Shown here: positions 47,380 to 57,015 of the stretch, piece after piece
Layout: every line of letters begins with the position of its first letter
How positions within the stretch are numbered: the stretch's first letter is position 1
From: Bacillus sp. ISL-34
GTDB taxonomy: Bacteria; Bacillota; Bacilli; Bacillales; DSM-1321
DNA: 64,000 nucleotides
Assembly: GCF_018613325.1 (NCBI RefSeq)
Contig: NZ_JAGGQJ010000010.1
Coordinates: forward strand, 42,007 to 106,006
Direction: 5' to 3'
The notes under the pieces: generated by a model
Database searches by the model: none
What the model was told of the DNA's origin: nothing
Seen by the model: the letters and a program-made list of their open reading frames with translations, nothing else
Translations under genes and position numbers: made by a program

Positions 47380-48264
47380 ATGAATGTTTACAAATTTACA
47401 GTGTTGATACTTTTAACGACATTTTTGATGGGTTCTTCTTTTGCAGTAGTAAAAATTGGTCTACCTTATTCATCCCCATTATTATTAGCAGCATTACGCT
47501 TCACACTTGCAGGATTCATAATGGCGATGATCGTAATCTTTTTAAAAAGACCGCATCCAAACTCTAGTGGGGATTGGATTAGAATGCTCATTATCGGCAC
47601 TTTTCAAACTGCCGGAGTAATGGGGTGCATTTTCCTGAGTTTACGCACGATTACAGCAAGTGAATCCTCCATTCTTACATTCACGAACCCGTTGCTTGTT
47701 GTTGTATTCGGTACGATCTTTTCACAAACACGCTATAAACTATATCAATGGATTGGAGTTTTATTAGGATTAGTTGGTGTAATTATAACGATGGGAGCGC
47801 AACTTGAATTTAAGGTTGGTATTCTTTTCGGCATTCTTTCTGCTGTTTTCTGGGCGATTTCCACTTTATTGGCGAAAAAATGGGGTGCGATTTCCGATAC
47901 ATGGGTATTATCTGCCTATCAGATGCTTTTTGGCGGTTTACTGCTTTTACTTGGCAGCTTTATTCTAGAAAAACCATTTTTCATACTTAATGGTAATTCG
48001 TTGTTTATTTTATTATGGTTAAGTATCATGTCATCAATCGTGCAATTTGCTGTTTGGTATTACCTTTTACAAAAGAGTGATCCCGGAAAAACAAGTGCCT
48101 TTTTATTTTTGGCACCTTTCTTCGGTGTATTATCAGGGTGGGCACTATTAGGTGAACAGATATACACTTCACTCTTAATTGGCGGACTGTTTATCATCAT
48201 TGGCATCTATCTTGTAAATAGCAATTTCCAAAAGGAAAATAAATTCGTTAAAAGAGCTTTATAG
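47380..48264 (+). CDS. EamA-family (DMT) transporter
   Basis: 294-residue ten-helix metabolite exporter with two EamA repeats. The first starts FLMGSSFAVVKIGLPYSSP near residue 16; the second has FGILSAVFWAISTLLAKKWG near 150 and LAPFFGVLSGWALLGEQI near 247. CAGGAGATAAAAA precedes the ATG. Monocistronic. Substrate unknown. Confidence 0.9.
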   Translation: MNVYKFTVLILLTTFLMGSSFAVVKIGLPYSSPLLLAALRFTLAGFIMAMIVIFLKRPHPNSSGDWIRMLIIGTFQTAGVMGCIFLSLRTITASESSILTFTNPLLVVVFGTIFSQTRYKLYQWIGVLLGLVGVIITMGAQLEFKVGILFGILSAVFWAISTLLAKKWGAISDTWVLSAYQMLFGGLLLLLGSFILEKPFFILNGNSLFILLWLSIMSSIVQFAVWYYLLQKSDPGKTSAFLFLAPFFGVLSGWALLGEQIYTSLLIGGLFIIIGIYLVNSNFQKENKFVKRAL

Positions 48265-48304
48265 TAATCGCATGGATTGTTTTAAGCCGTTAAAGACAGA
48301 AAGC

Positions 48305-48342
48305 CCCTCATGGTGAAAAAGAAAAGAGTCTTACCATGAGGG
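48305..48342. terminator. Convergent terminator
   Basis: CCCTCATGGT and ACCATGAGGG form a perfect 10-bp stem between the convergent EamA and ArsR genes. The loop is 18 nt. Confidence 0.7.
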
Positions 48343-48350
48343 ATTATTAA

Positions 48351-49037
48351 TTATACCTCTATACAAAAAACTTCTTTAAATCCTTCTTTCCCTTTAGGTG
48401 TGACTTTTACTGCGCGAATAGATTGAACACGGACTATCCAGCCTAAATCAAAAAAATGTGTAAGAAGCCCATTTCCTAAAGCTCCGCCAAGATGATGGTG
48501 ACGTTCACTCCAGTCTAAACATGAGTGGGAAAATGAACGGCGTTTTCTTCTTAAATCAAGTAAATCGATGCCGAATTCTGAAAAAAAATGATCTCCTTTG
48601 GGTGTAACTGTAAACTCTCTCTCTTCTTTTTTCAAATATCCGGCTTTCAACATCGATTCAGTTAATTGGACGCCTAGTTTTCCTGCCAAATGATCATAGC
48701 AAGTTCTGGCTTCCTGAAGCATTTTGACTTGACTTGATTGTTTTAACGACCGAACTTCAGGAGGTGGGGAAATGGCAAGAAACGATTCTAAAATGCGCGC
48801 AATTTCTCCATTTGCTAGCTGATAATAGCGATGTCGTCCGTGTTTTTCAACTATAACAAGGTTTCCTTCCACTAATTTAGAAAGGTGAAAGCTGGCGGTT
48901 TGAGGTGTTATTGCAGCCATCAATGCTAATTCACCTGCCGTATGAAAACGCCCATCCAGCAGACTTGCAAGTATTGTTGCACGTGACGTTTCCCCAAGGA
49001 GGGAGGCTATCTCCACCATATTTGGATTTATACTCAA
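48351..49037 (-). CDS. ArsR-type winged-helix regulator
   Basis: 228-residue regulator. The N-terminal ArsR-type domain has ASLLGETSRATILASLLDG, then ITPQTASFHLSKLVEGNLV, then HGRHRYYQLA near residue 67. A longer C-terminal half (SHSCLDWSERHHHLGGALGN) has Cys and His that could bind metal or ligand. TTG at 49037 leaves 10 nt after AAAGG; TTG at 49049 is an alternative. It is convergent with the EamA exporter. Confidence 0.82.
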   Translation of the reverse strand: MSINPNMVEIASLLGETSRATILASLLDGRFHTAGELALMAAITPQTASFHLSKLVEGNLVIVEKHGRHRYYQLANGEIARILESFLAISPPPEVRSLKQSSQVKMLQEARTCYDHLAGKLGVQLTESMLKAGYLKKEEREFTVTPKGDHFFSEFGIDLLDLRRKRRSFSHSCLDWSERHHHLGGALGNGLLTHFFDLGWIVRVQSIRAVKVTPKGKEGFKEVFCIEV

Positions 49038-49049
49038 AATAGTTACCAA

Positions 49050-50033
49050 CCTTTCTGCCGATAGATTAGTTAAGTTTTAGTTTGAATAAGCTAAACGCCA
49101 ATTAATTAAAAAGAGGTAAACTTATACTTCCATTATACAGTACCGCTGTCCTAGTGATATTCGGTAATTCACGATTTCTGCTTTAATTAAATTTGAAAAA
49201 GGATATTGGACCCTACAATAAAAGCGGATAGTGTTTATTTCGTATTTTTTCGCGGCATATATGCAGAATGATAACGGCCGATAAAATGTTCCAAATCGCA
49301 GTGAAGGGAGTAATCATAGATTTTAAAAGATTTGACCTAGCGAGAAGACTTAAAATCCGTTGGCACTCCCATTAAATTTCACTTCACCGAAAGGCTTGAC
49401 GGGTAATGATAAAGGTCAATTGTTTCCAGAATACTGGAAGGTTTTTGGCGATCTATATTCGAAGGTTTTTTAATTGATGTAAAAGGAAGATCCTACTTCA
49501 GAGGCGGCATTAACAGCCAGGGAAAGTATACTAATTAAGTGGGATTAAATTCAAAAAATTCATCTATAAATTATTTAGATGCTAGTGAATCCTCACTTGT
49601 GAACGTTTTTTAACATAACTTTTTTAAACGGTTAACCGTGATTTTAATTTGGAAGCAGGAGAAATGTTTTTAGCCCAACTAGAAATAATAATGAAATAAA
49701 AACCCGGGTATAATGAACATTACATTTTGAGTCGTTTATATAAGGATTTTATTGATAAAATGAATTAGATAAATTGGGGACATCCGTTAAATTGGGTGCT
49801 TTTTTTATTGGGGAGAGATTATGAAATCAGGAGAGGTTAAAAAGAAGACTATAAAGAAGAAAGACTGTCTATCCTTTGGATAAGCGGTTTTTAATGAAGT
49901 ATATTCTTTGTAAACTAGGCATACATTCTTACATGTTCACTAACAGTAAACGTTCCTTAATAGTCTTGGAATAAATATCGGTGAATAGTCCCTTTTGTCG
50001 AATTTAGTAGTCAAATAGGAGGGAATGTAGCGT
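49050..50033. other. Gene-free stretch before the orphan gene
   Basis: Nearly 1 kb with stops in all frames. Fragments such as TPIKFHFTERLDG near 49370 suggest decayed coding DNA but were not identified. It contains the left copy of a 25-bp direct repeat (49781). Confidence 0.4.
49781..49805 (+). repeat. Direct repeat, left copy (terminator-like)
   Basis: CATCCGTTAAATTGGGTGCT plus a T-run recurs with one change at 50789-50813, on the other side of the orphan gene. Each copy can fold as (G)CATCC/GGGTGC followed by T residues, so each may act as a terminator. Confidence 0.65.
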
Positions 50034-50798
50034 ATGAAAATATCAGACGTTGGATTTAAAGGTCAAGTTTTTGGATTTATAAAGTTCACACCTTTTGTGG
50101 AAAGTTTTTTGTCTGGAGATTTATATATGAATAATTTCAAAAAGTATATTGATATAGAAAGTGCTTCAGGAGAAAAAGGTGTAGGAGACAAATTTAAAGC
50201 AGCTCATGTTTTTACGGAATTAACCATGAATTTCTTTACTCAAGATACCAATGAATTAATAATGTCGGGGCGAACTAAAAAAATGAATTTCAGAAAAAAT
50301 ATAAATAAAAAAAGACCCTTATATTGTATGTTTGCAATTGTTGGCGATATGTTAAAAGTGGTTAAGGAGGATGAAAAATATTACTATACCAAATTTGATT
50401 TACCTAATGAACAAATCGATAAAATGATCAGGGAGTTCGGAGATAGCTTAATTTTTGTTACCCCATCGCAATTTATTGACAGAATTACTAGAACACTCAA
50501 TGAAAAAGGTTTTGCTTACAGAGGGGGCTTGGTAAAATATGATGATTATAACATCAATTCCTCAGCTAGGATGAGCTCTTATAAAAATCAAGAGACTGAT
50601 ATTTATTTTTGGAAAGATAAATACTTTGAAAATCAATATGAATATCGCATAGTTCTCACAGATCAAGAAGTTGATGAAGCCTTAATTGTGAACATAGGTG
50701 ATATTTCAGACATTAGTACTATTTTTAATGCAAATGAATTTTTCAGTGATAAATTTGAAATAAGATTACGAAAGAAAGGAAATCTAAGCATCCATTAA
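50034..50798 (+). CDS. Hypothetical protein, 254 residues
   Basis: Soluble charged protein, not recognised. The start reads KISDVGFKGQVFGFIKFTPF, followed by LSGDLYMNNFKKYI. WKDKYFENQYEYRIVLTDQE lies near residue 205. The layout, with an early 'gets little, shows few' type motif and a late YEYRIVL, recalls DUF2971-type proteins of defence islands, but this is weak. AGGAGGGAATG precedes the ATG. It is AT-richer than most neighbours and lies between direct repeats, which suggests acquisition. Confidence 0.65.
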   Translation: MKISDVGFKGQVFGFIKFTPFVESFLSGDLYMNNFKKYIDIESASGEKGVGDKFKAAHVFTELTMNFFTQDTNELIMSGRTKKMNFRKNINKKRPLYCMFAIVGDMLKVVKEDEKYYYTKFDLPNEQIDKMIREFGDSLIFVTPSQFIDRITRTLNEKGFAYRGGLVKYDDYNINSSARMSSYKNQETDIYFWKDKYFENQYEYRIVLTDQEVDEALIVNIGDISDISTIFNANEFFSDKFEIRLRKKGNLSIH

Positions 50799-50813
50799 AT
50801 TGGGTGCTTTTTA
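50789..50813 (+). repeat. Direct repeat, right copy (terminator-like)
   Basis: CATCCATTAAATTGGGTGCT plus T-run overlaps the last codons of the orphan gene and matches 49781-49805 with one difference. The copies are 1008 bp apart. Confidence 0.65.
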
Positions 50814-51631
50814 TTTGCAGGAGGGATAAAGAAAATATTGAGCTTTTTAAAGAAGTAAATAGAAGAGTTAAATTAACCGGAAATTTCTAGGGTTATCGCC
50901 ATCCACAAGGGGGGGGGATTTCTCAATTATATTCACTAGTATAGGTTTTGGGGAAACCAAATCATCCAGGTGACTAGTTCTCCCTATTTTGAACTTTTTC
51001 TATATAAAAAGAAGATGTTAGGTAAACAACATGCATTAGATGTATGTTTGGAAATATATCTGGACGATTTTTCATATCTTTAATCTAATCCCTTTATGAA
51101 CTAAAAACTAATGGTAATTTTTTAATTTTGTTCAGTAAAAGGGCCATTATCTACAGTATGTTTTTCCGCCATATTCATCGTTTTTTATAAATAGCTATAG
51201 CAGAAAGTCGTCAGTTTCAGAGGGGTTTTTGCTGAATTTTGGACTCTATTAATGGCGCTCTCTTAATAGACCCATAAATGGTTTAAAGTCAAAATTCGAA
51301 AACATAATTGCAATGGTGATAGTAGTTATAAGCCAGTTAAGTTTTTATACAATAAAAAGTCGATCACTTTATAAGAATGTTTTTATTTCTGCTGCGGCTA
51401 TTTGATCCCCTCTTATAGGGGAGTGACTTTTGAAGGTGCTTCCGTGTTTGGCTCAACAGCACCCCTTTGACTAGGCTAATACGCATCAATTGCAACCTGT
51501 TCTTCAAACGAAAACCCCTTTTAGTTATAGGGGAAGTAATGATTTGATGCCGACTTTATTGCTTTTATTTTTAACAGCAAATTACTGGAAATCTGATGTA
51601 AATTCGTGTAATCTACAAAAGTATGTTTTTT
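50814..51631. other. Gene-free stretch before the second DHA2 exporter
   Basis: About 800 bp of AT-rich sequence with no supported gene, RNA or clear promoter. A G-run of nine lies near 50910. Confidence 0.4.
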
Positions 51632-51679
51632 TCCAAATCGTAAAGGGGGACCATATCCAAATCGTAAAGGGGGACCATA
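51632..51679 (+). repeat. Tandem duplication of the exporter ribosome binding site
   Basis: A 24-bp unit containing CGTAAAGGGGGACCATA occurs twice in direct succession (51632-51655 and 51656-51679). The second copy is the ribosome binding site of the gene at 51681. Confidence 0.9.
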
Positions 51680-51680
51680 A

Positions 51681-53093
51681 TTGAGTTCAACAAATCGTAA
51701 ACAGACAACAATTGTTGCTCTTTTGCTTGCGGGTACATTTATTGCGATCTTGAATCAAACATTAATGATTACCGCCATTCCTCCAGTAATGGAGGAGATG
51801 AATGTTACGGCAAATAGTGCACAGTGGCTAACTACCGTTTTTATGCTTGTTAATGGGATCATGATCCCTGTTAGCGCGTTTTTACTGGAGCGCTTTACCA
51901 CCAGACAGCTCTTTCTTTCCGCGATGGGGATTTTTGCTATTGGTACATTGGTTGCGGGGCTAGCTCCTAATTTTGGAATGCTGCTGCTAGGAAGGATGAT
52001 TCAGTCGAGCGGAGCCGGAATCATGCTCCCGTTAATGCAAACAGTCTTCCTAATGATTTTCCCTGTTCATAAACGGGGTGCAGCAATGGGATTGGTCGGG
52101 CTGGTCATTTCCTTCGCGCCGGCTATTGGGCCCGCTTTGTCGGGCTGGGTTACGGAGACCTACTCATGGAGGGTGTTATTCTTTATCATTCTTCCAATTG
52201 CTATTATTGATATCATAGTTGCGTTCTTCGCTTTAAAAAATGTAACAGAAGTTACACGGCCAAAAGTGGATGTGCTTTCGATTGTTTTATCTTCCGTAGG
52301 TTTTGGTGGATTATTGTATGGTTTTACAGCTGCTGGTAATTATGGCTGGACAGACGAGAGTACCATCATATCCCTAGCCATTGGGACAATTTCACTTGTT
52401 TGGTTCATCAACAGGCAATTGCGATTGAAGCATCCAATGCTGGAGTTCCGTGTGTTCACGTATTCATTATTCCCGATTGCTATCATTATTGGAGCCATTA
52501 CCTTTATGGGTCTGATAGGTGCCGAAACGCTCATCCCGCTATTTATGCAAAACATGCGAGGATTTACTGCGTTTGAAGCTGGATTAGCCATACTTCCTGG
52601 AGCACTTATAACCGGAATAATGTCACCGTTCATTGGACGTATTTTTGACCGGATTGGGGCCAGGTGGCTGGTTATTGGCGGATTACTCCTCATAACCGCT
52701 TCCTCCTTTACTTTTATGAATGTTGGTCCTTCGACAAGTTTTACATTTATAATGGTCATGTACAGTATTCGGATGTTCGGATTAGCCATGGTTATGATGC
52801 CTGTTTCAACGGCCGCCTTAAACCAGCTGCCTAAACGTTTAATCGCCCATGGTGCAGCAATGGATAATACGATGAAAATGATTGCCGCATCTGTAGGTAC
52901 AGCAATACTTGTTACTGTGATGACAACAGCTACCGAAAATGCTCAGCAGCGTCCCGAGATCGTACATCCTGATATGTATGGTGCGCAAATCTCATTTATT
53001 GTCATCGCTGTACTTGCGTTAATTAGCTTCCTCATTTCTTTTAAAATAAAGGATCAAAAATCAGCAGCAAAAGAGTTCGGAAAGAAGAATTAA
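51681..53093 (+). CDS. DHA2-family multidrug:H+ antiporter (second)
   Basis: 470-residue 14-helix MFS exporter: AGTFIAILNQTLMITAIPPV in helix 1, NSAQWLTTVFMLVNGIMIP in helix 2, GRMIQSSGAGIMLPLMQTV in helix 4, and GWVTETYSWRVLFFI. It is paralogous to the exporter at 7473-8963 along its whole length. TTG start 7 nt after AAAGGGGG, which is present twice. Confidence 0.88.
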   Translation: MSSTNRKQTTIVALLLAGTFIAILNQTLMITAIPPVMEEMNVTANSAQWLTTVFMLVNGIMIPVSAFLLERFTTRQLFLSAMGIFAIGTLVAGLAPNFGMLLLGRMIQSSGAGIMLPLMQTVFLMIFPVHKRGAAMGLVGLVISFAPAIGPALSGWVTETYSWRVLFFIILPIAIIDIIVAFFALKNVTEVTRPKVDVLSIVLSSVGFGGLLYGFTAAGNYGWTDESTIISLAIGTISLVWFINRQLRLKHPMLEFRVFTYSLFPIAIIIGAITFMGLIGAETLIPLFMQNMRGFTAFEAGLAILPGALITGIMSPFIGRIFDRIGARWLVIGGLLLITASSFTFMNVGPSTSFTFIMVMYSIRMFGLAMVMMPVSTAALNQLPKRLIAHGAAMDNTMKMIAASVGTAILVTVMTTATENAQQRPEIVHPDMYGAQISFIVIAVLALISFLISFKIKDQKSAAKEFGKKN

Positions 53094-53109
53094 ATATTTG
53101 AATCCGAGT

Positions 53110-53506
53110 TTTTAAAATTAAATATCCTATTTTTCGCCGCCAGAGTAGAAACGATTGCAAGTATCAATGGGCTTAAGGATGTTATTGGTGTTAAGAAGTG
53201 GTATTCTGGTGAATTTGGAATGGTTGGTTGATTGATGTGTATAATGAATTAGACCGAGTTGGTATTCAACTCACCATAATTCTTGTTGGTCAAAATGAAT
53301 TACTTTATCAACGCTCGGCTTTCATACAGGCAAAAAAAGCGCAAATTATTGGAAGATTTATGGTTCATGAATATGAGTTTACTGGTATTCAGTATATCGA
53401 CGATCTAAGACCTTGTTTATCAGGATATGATCACGATTCTGAATACCCTTTAGGAAGTGGCTGGTCTTATGGAGAAGGAAGGAGATTCCCTTTTTCAATT
53501 CACTAG
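53110..53506 (+). pseudogene. TniB/TnsC-like AAA+ ATPase fragment
   Basis: The frame LIDVYNELDRVGIQLTIILV, then GQNELLYQRSAFIQAKKAQI and GRFMVHEYEFTGI, matches the region after Walker B in transposition ATPases of the TniB/TnsC type. The Walker A and B parts are missing and upstream frames (RVETIASINGLKDVIGVKKW) are shifted. Only a piece of a transposon gene remains. Confidence 0.55.
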
Positions 53507-53519
53507 AGTGCCATTTTGC

Positions 53520-53877
53520 TACAAAGCAGGACCATAACTATTTAAATAATCTCCTTTTTAGAATACGAACGCACTGTCAAATTGATAATCTTGCTGCAAT
53601 AAAATGGATACTCAACCGTGTTATTATCCACTTAACTCTCAATCATCTAAAAAATTGGTTAAAAATAGCATCTTTGAACGCACATAAAGGTATGAAGTTT
53701 CTCACCGTTCCTTTTAATTTTGAGCATTTGCCATTTTATTTAATTATCATACCCAAAAATTTAAATGAACCTTTTGAGTTTCATTGGTGGCCTAGAAAAG
53801 ACGCATTACAATTAGATAATCTGGATCAAACGAGTTTAAAGTGTCCTCTCAACAAAGAGGAGCCGAGACAATCTTAG
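53520..53877 (+). pseudogene. Remnant linked to the TniB-like fragment
   Basis: Broken frames read FRIRTHCQIDNLAAIKWILN, then SLNAHKGMKFLTVPFNFEHL, then FEFHWWPRKDALQLDNLDQT. By position, just after a TniB-like gene, it may be the rest of a TniQ/TnsD-like target selector, but I could not confirm that from motifs. Confidence 0.35.
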
Positions 53878-54287
53878 CCTAAGAAAAAACAAAGTATGGG
53901 TGTTCCGTTGTGAAAAGTTAACTCGTTATTTGACCGTTTAGAGAATCATTGGATACGACCACATGAAGAAGTCATAACCGTAAATGGTGAAAATCTGATA
54001 AAATCACTTTGGATTAAATACCTAATCAGTGTAAACAATAGGTATCTTAAAATGCTAGATATTCATCTACTAGCCTTTTTGTATTACTTTGTGAAAACAT
54101 GTACTTAAACTCCACCGTTAGCTTAAGTACACCTTTTCATAAATATCCGTTTTCTTTTTTAGGAAATATACCATGGGCTACTGTATTTGTAGCCCATTTT
54201 TTTACTTAAAACCGGAAAAAAATCCCACAAACTAGCCCTATTGCTGAACAAAGTTAAAAAACACATTTTATTATTTGTTCCAAAACT
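53878..54287. other. Gene-free stretch
   Basis: No supported gene. Short broken frames continue the decayed mobile region. Confidence 0.4.
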
Positions 54288-54336
54288 CGTCCTTTTCTGA
54301 ACACATCACTGTTCGATTAGAAAAGGACGTTTTTTA
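54288..54336 (+). terminator. Long-stem terminator
   Basis: CGTCCTTTTCT and AGAAAAGGACG form a perfect 11-bp stem around a 20-nt loop, followed by TTTTTT. Confidence 0.8.
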
Positions 54337-54445
54337 TTGCATTTATTGCAACAAAACTCTGTTCATTATTCTATGTTCAATAACTTATCTATTTTTATCT
54401 TATGTTACAATAAATATAATAGAAAAATAAGAAAGAGTGATTTGA

Positions 54446-54986
54446 GTGTTAATTGGATATGCACGTGTGTCGACGGGATTACAAAATTTAGATTTACAGA
54501 TGGACGCTCTTACCCAAAATTTTTCACGATAAAATGAGTGGGGCAAAAAGACAGCGCCCTGGTTTAGAGGAAGCACTTCAGTATGCACGTGAAGGCGATA
54601 CGATTGTTGTTTGGCGATTGGATCGATTAGGACGCAATATGCAGGATTTAATTCAAATTGTGAATAACTTAAATGAACGTGGTGTGGGCTTCCACAGTCT
54701 ACAAGAAAATTTAACAATGGACAAAAGCAATGCCACAGGCCAATTGATGTTTCATCTATTTGCGGCATTTGCGGAATTTGAACGTAATTTAATTGAGGAA
54801 CGTTCGGCTGCCGGACGAGCTGCAGCTAGAGCACGTGGTCGTCTTGGAGGACGGCCTGAAAAGTTTGGATCGAAAGATATAGAAATGATGAAGTCACTAA
54901 TTGAAAATGGTACACCGATTAAAGACGTCGCAGACAAATGGGGTGTATCTCGAACAACAATTTATCGGTATTTAGAAAAACAGTAA
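54446..54986 (+). pseudogene. Serine resolvase/invertase with internal deletion
   Basis: It begins LIGYARVSTGLQNLDLQMDA with the catalytic serine motif YARVS and then breaks after about 24 codons. The second frame continues KMSGAKRQRPGLEEAL, then VVWRLDRLGRNMQDL, FAAFAEFERNLIEERSAAGR and a C-terminal helix-turn-helix (PIKDVADKWGVSRTTIYRYL). The missing residues between, usually ending in IFHD, and the phase change point to a deletion of about 14-17 bp. It is otherwise well preserved, so the damage is recent. Confidence 0.8.
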
Positions 54987-55214
54987 AAATGTAAAAACCC
55001 AGATAATCTCTTAATAAAGTAGTTGGGTTTTATTCGGGTTGTTGTGCTGGACAGTTTGTTTCAACTTTGCGATAAGTCTTATAAATTAGGTCTAGATAAT
55101 TTTGAAAAACTAACAAACATTAAAGGACCGTCAATAGACCTGTTTTTTGTACGAAAGAAGGATGGCCACCAAGTTTCGACGAATATATCAATATACTTTT
55201 TGGAGGTGTTGGAT

Positions 55215-55400
55215 ATGGGGATTTGTTGTGGAGAGTGTCACGTTGAATTAAAGAGTGATGATTATGTCACATTGGATGAATTTAGCACACTGAGGCACAC
55301 ATATTGCGGTTATGATCTTATTGCTGAGCTGATCAAAGACATTGGGACTTATCGAAATATCAAAACAAAGTATTGGTTTTCCCGTGAGCGTACTAAATGA
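55215..55400 (+). CDS. Small cysteine-rich protein
   Basis: 61 residues with CCGECH at residues 4-9 and a later HTYCGY, a possible zinc site. ATG at 55215 follows GGAGGTG; the longer upstream frame has no such signal. Its stop overlaps the start of the next gene (ATGA). Function unknown; the pair looks plasmid- or mobile-element-derived. Confidence 0.6.
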   Translation: MGICCGECHVELKSDDYVTLDEFSTLRHTYCGYDLIAELIKDIGTYRNIKTKYWFSRERTK

Positions 55401-55903
55401 AAATCGGTAAAATCTTGGAGTTAATTAAAACTGATACACCAGCGAATATTGCCAAAAGGGCTGATGTTCATCTTTCAGAAAAATTACTAAGAAAAGCATT
55501 GAATAAAGCTGGTTATGAGTATAGAAATTCAGGCGTAAAAGGCTGGTATTTCGTTGGTGAAGGTGACGAGGAAACGGTACAAGAGCAGCTTATTTATGAC
55601 TTTGCAACAGCAGGAAAAGCAAAGGCGAACGTTTCAACCAATACAAATAAAGAACCTACTAACGATACCAACCAACGTTCTAACGTTGGCATAAAACGTG
55701 GTAAAGAACAGGTCAAACAAGCGAACGAACCATCAGCATCAACCATAGAACGAACCAACGTTATAAGAAAACGTTCTTCATTCGATATGGATGTTGAACT
55801 TATGAAGGAACTAAAAATACAAGCAATCATTCATGATAGGACGGTTTATGAACTAGTTGAAAGTGCCGTAAGGCACTATTTAGCTGAATTAAAGGGGAAA
55901 TGA
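55397..55903 (+). CDS. Protein with C-terminal ribbon-helix-helix
   Basis: 168 residues in three parts: a folded N-terminal segment (KIGKILELIKTDTPANIAKR, KGWYFVGEG near residue 50), a polar Asn/Thr-rich linker (about 75-120), and a C-terminal ribbon-helix-helix (RSSFDMDVELMKELKIQAII, then VYELVESAVRHYLAEL). Such small DNA-binding proteins are typical of plasmid partition or copy control. It is translationally coupled to the preceding gene. Likely a remnant of an integrated element. Confidence 0.65.
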   Translation: MKIGKILELIKTDTPANIAKRADVHLSEKLLRKALNKAGYEYRNSGVKGWYFVGEGDEETVQEQLIYDFATAGKAKANVSTNTNKEPTNDTNQRSNVGIKRGKEQVKQANEPSASTIERTNVIRKRSSFDMDVELMKELKIQAIIHDRTVYELVESAVRHYLAELKGK

Positions 55904-55953
55904 TGTGGCTTTAAAATAAAGTCACGATGTTTATAATAAAGTTGCACCGTCTT

Positions 55954-55988
55954 CCCCTTTGGATAATATCCTCTAAAGGGGTGTTTTT
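55954..55988 (+). terminator. Intrinsic terminator
   Basis: CCCCTTT and AAAGGGG enclose an inner GGATA/TATCC stem and are followed by TGTTTTT. It ends the two-gene unit at 55215-55903. Confidence 0.8.
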
Positions 55989-56325
55989 ATGTCCAAAAGA
56001 TAATGTACATCTGAAATTTAAAAAAGGGTTGGAATTATACAACTTAAATTTTATAAACAAAATCCACTTAAAATAGCATTTTTAATTGTCTACTATGAGT
56101 GTACTCAAAATTTACATTTTAAATTTGTGTTATTGTAACATTGTGTTAACCACTGAATGAATCTATTGTGGAATTTTACTTGTGCAACTAAAGGGGCAGG
56201 TTAGTTCAACAAGAGATGGAATACCTTTCCTGAGGTATAATGTAGGGTTTTTGGTAAGATGTCTTTATGGAGAAGTAATATTAAATGTATAAAAGGAACA
56301 CTTTGATTTTGAGGGTGAATCGATT
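55989..56325. other. Stretch before the cassette-like array
   Basis: No gene seen. It contains a right-end-only copy of the dispersed repeat (56186-56206), marking the left limit of the array. Confidence 0.5.
56186..56206 (+). repeat. Dispersed repeat, right end only
   Basis: AACTAAA-GGGGCAG-GTTAGTT, the conserved right-hand palindrome of the repeat family, without a recognisable left part. It opens the array. Confidence 0.8.
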
Positions 56326-56547
56326 ATGAATTGGTTAAGAATAATATGTGCTTTAATTGGAATTAGTATATATTTGTATTTAATTTTTCAAACATCAAGG
56401 TTTAGTAAGGAATTTAAAAAGGCCATCAATGATGATAGGAGTATATCAAAGAGATTTGTACATAAATGGGATAGAAAATACTCAAAAGAAGCTATTTTAC
56501 TTATTATTGGTTCCATTTTCGGTATAATAGCTATTTTTTTATCTTAA
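56326..56547 (+). CDS. Small membrane protein
   Basis: 73 residues with two hydrophobic helices (IICALIGISIYLYLIF near the start; AILLIIGSIFGIIAIFLS at the end) and a charged middle (HKWDRKYSKE). Not recognised. GAGGGTGAAT precedes the ATG. Its stop codon is 2 bp before a repeat element. Confidence 0.6.
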   Translation: MNWLRIICALIGISIYLYLIFQTSRFSKEFKKAINDDRSISKRFVHKWDRKYSKEAILLIIGSIFGIIAIFLS

Positions 56548-56549
56548 TA

Positions 56550-56629
56550 AACTAACAGGTGCGTTAGCTGAAGATCAGAGATGTCTTTAAGGCAGCATTT
56601 TTTTATGGAACTATCGGGGCAGGATTATT
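56550..56629 (+). repeat. Dispersed repeat, full copy
   Basis: Left palindrome AACTAAC-AGGTGC-GTTAGCT, central hairpin ATGTCTTTAAGGCAGC-type with T-run, right end AACTATC-GGGGCAG-GATTATT. About 80 bp. It starts 2 bp after the stop of the small gene at 56326. Confidence 0.85.
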
Positions 56630-56726
56630 CAATAACAAAATGGAAACATCACCCAATTTGTCAGTGGTTATGCTAAAGTTAAATAGACATAATCATTAAT
56701 TCAATAATGAAAAGGTGGTGAGGCAA

Positions 56727-56996
56727 ATGATGATTTTTGTACCATTTCTTGTAGCTATTGTGATTGGAGTAATTATATTGTTAGTTACGTGGTGGTTTAA
56801 AAAAATAAACCTTCCCCTATTTGTGCGAATTGTACCAGGAGTCCTAACAGTTATAGCTGCTATTATTCTATTTTACATTGGTTCCGTAAACATAAGAGGG
56901 TTTGAAGGGGCGGCTTATGGGATTCTCTCTGTCTTTTTAATTTGTTTTGCAATTTTATCGTTCATTATGGCAAAAAAGCCATCAAAGGCACGATAA
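56727..56996 (+). CDS. YesK-like small membrane protein
   Basis: 89 residues with three hydrophobic helices. The middle GGRGFEGAAYGILSV-like segment (IRGFEGAAYGILSVFLICFA) resembles the YesK family of Bacillus. ATG at 56727 follows AAAGGTGGTG; an in-frame GTG upstream would overlap that site. It lies between two repeat elements. Confidence 0.6.
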   Translation: MMIFVPFLVAIVIGVIILLVTWWFKKINLPLFVRIVPGVLTVIAAIILFYIGSVNIRGFEGAAYGILSVFLICFAILSFIMAKKPSKAR

Positions 56997-57015
56997 AAAG
57001 AGCTTATAATTCTTG

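Noticed and set aside
50034..50798. Firm DUF2971 or abortive-infection assignment
   Set aside because: Only the general layout and a YEYRIVL motif fit; no decisive signature is visible.
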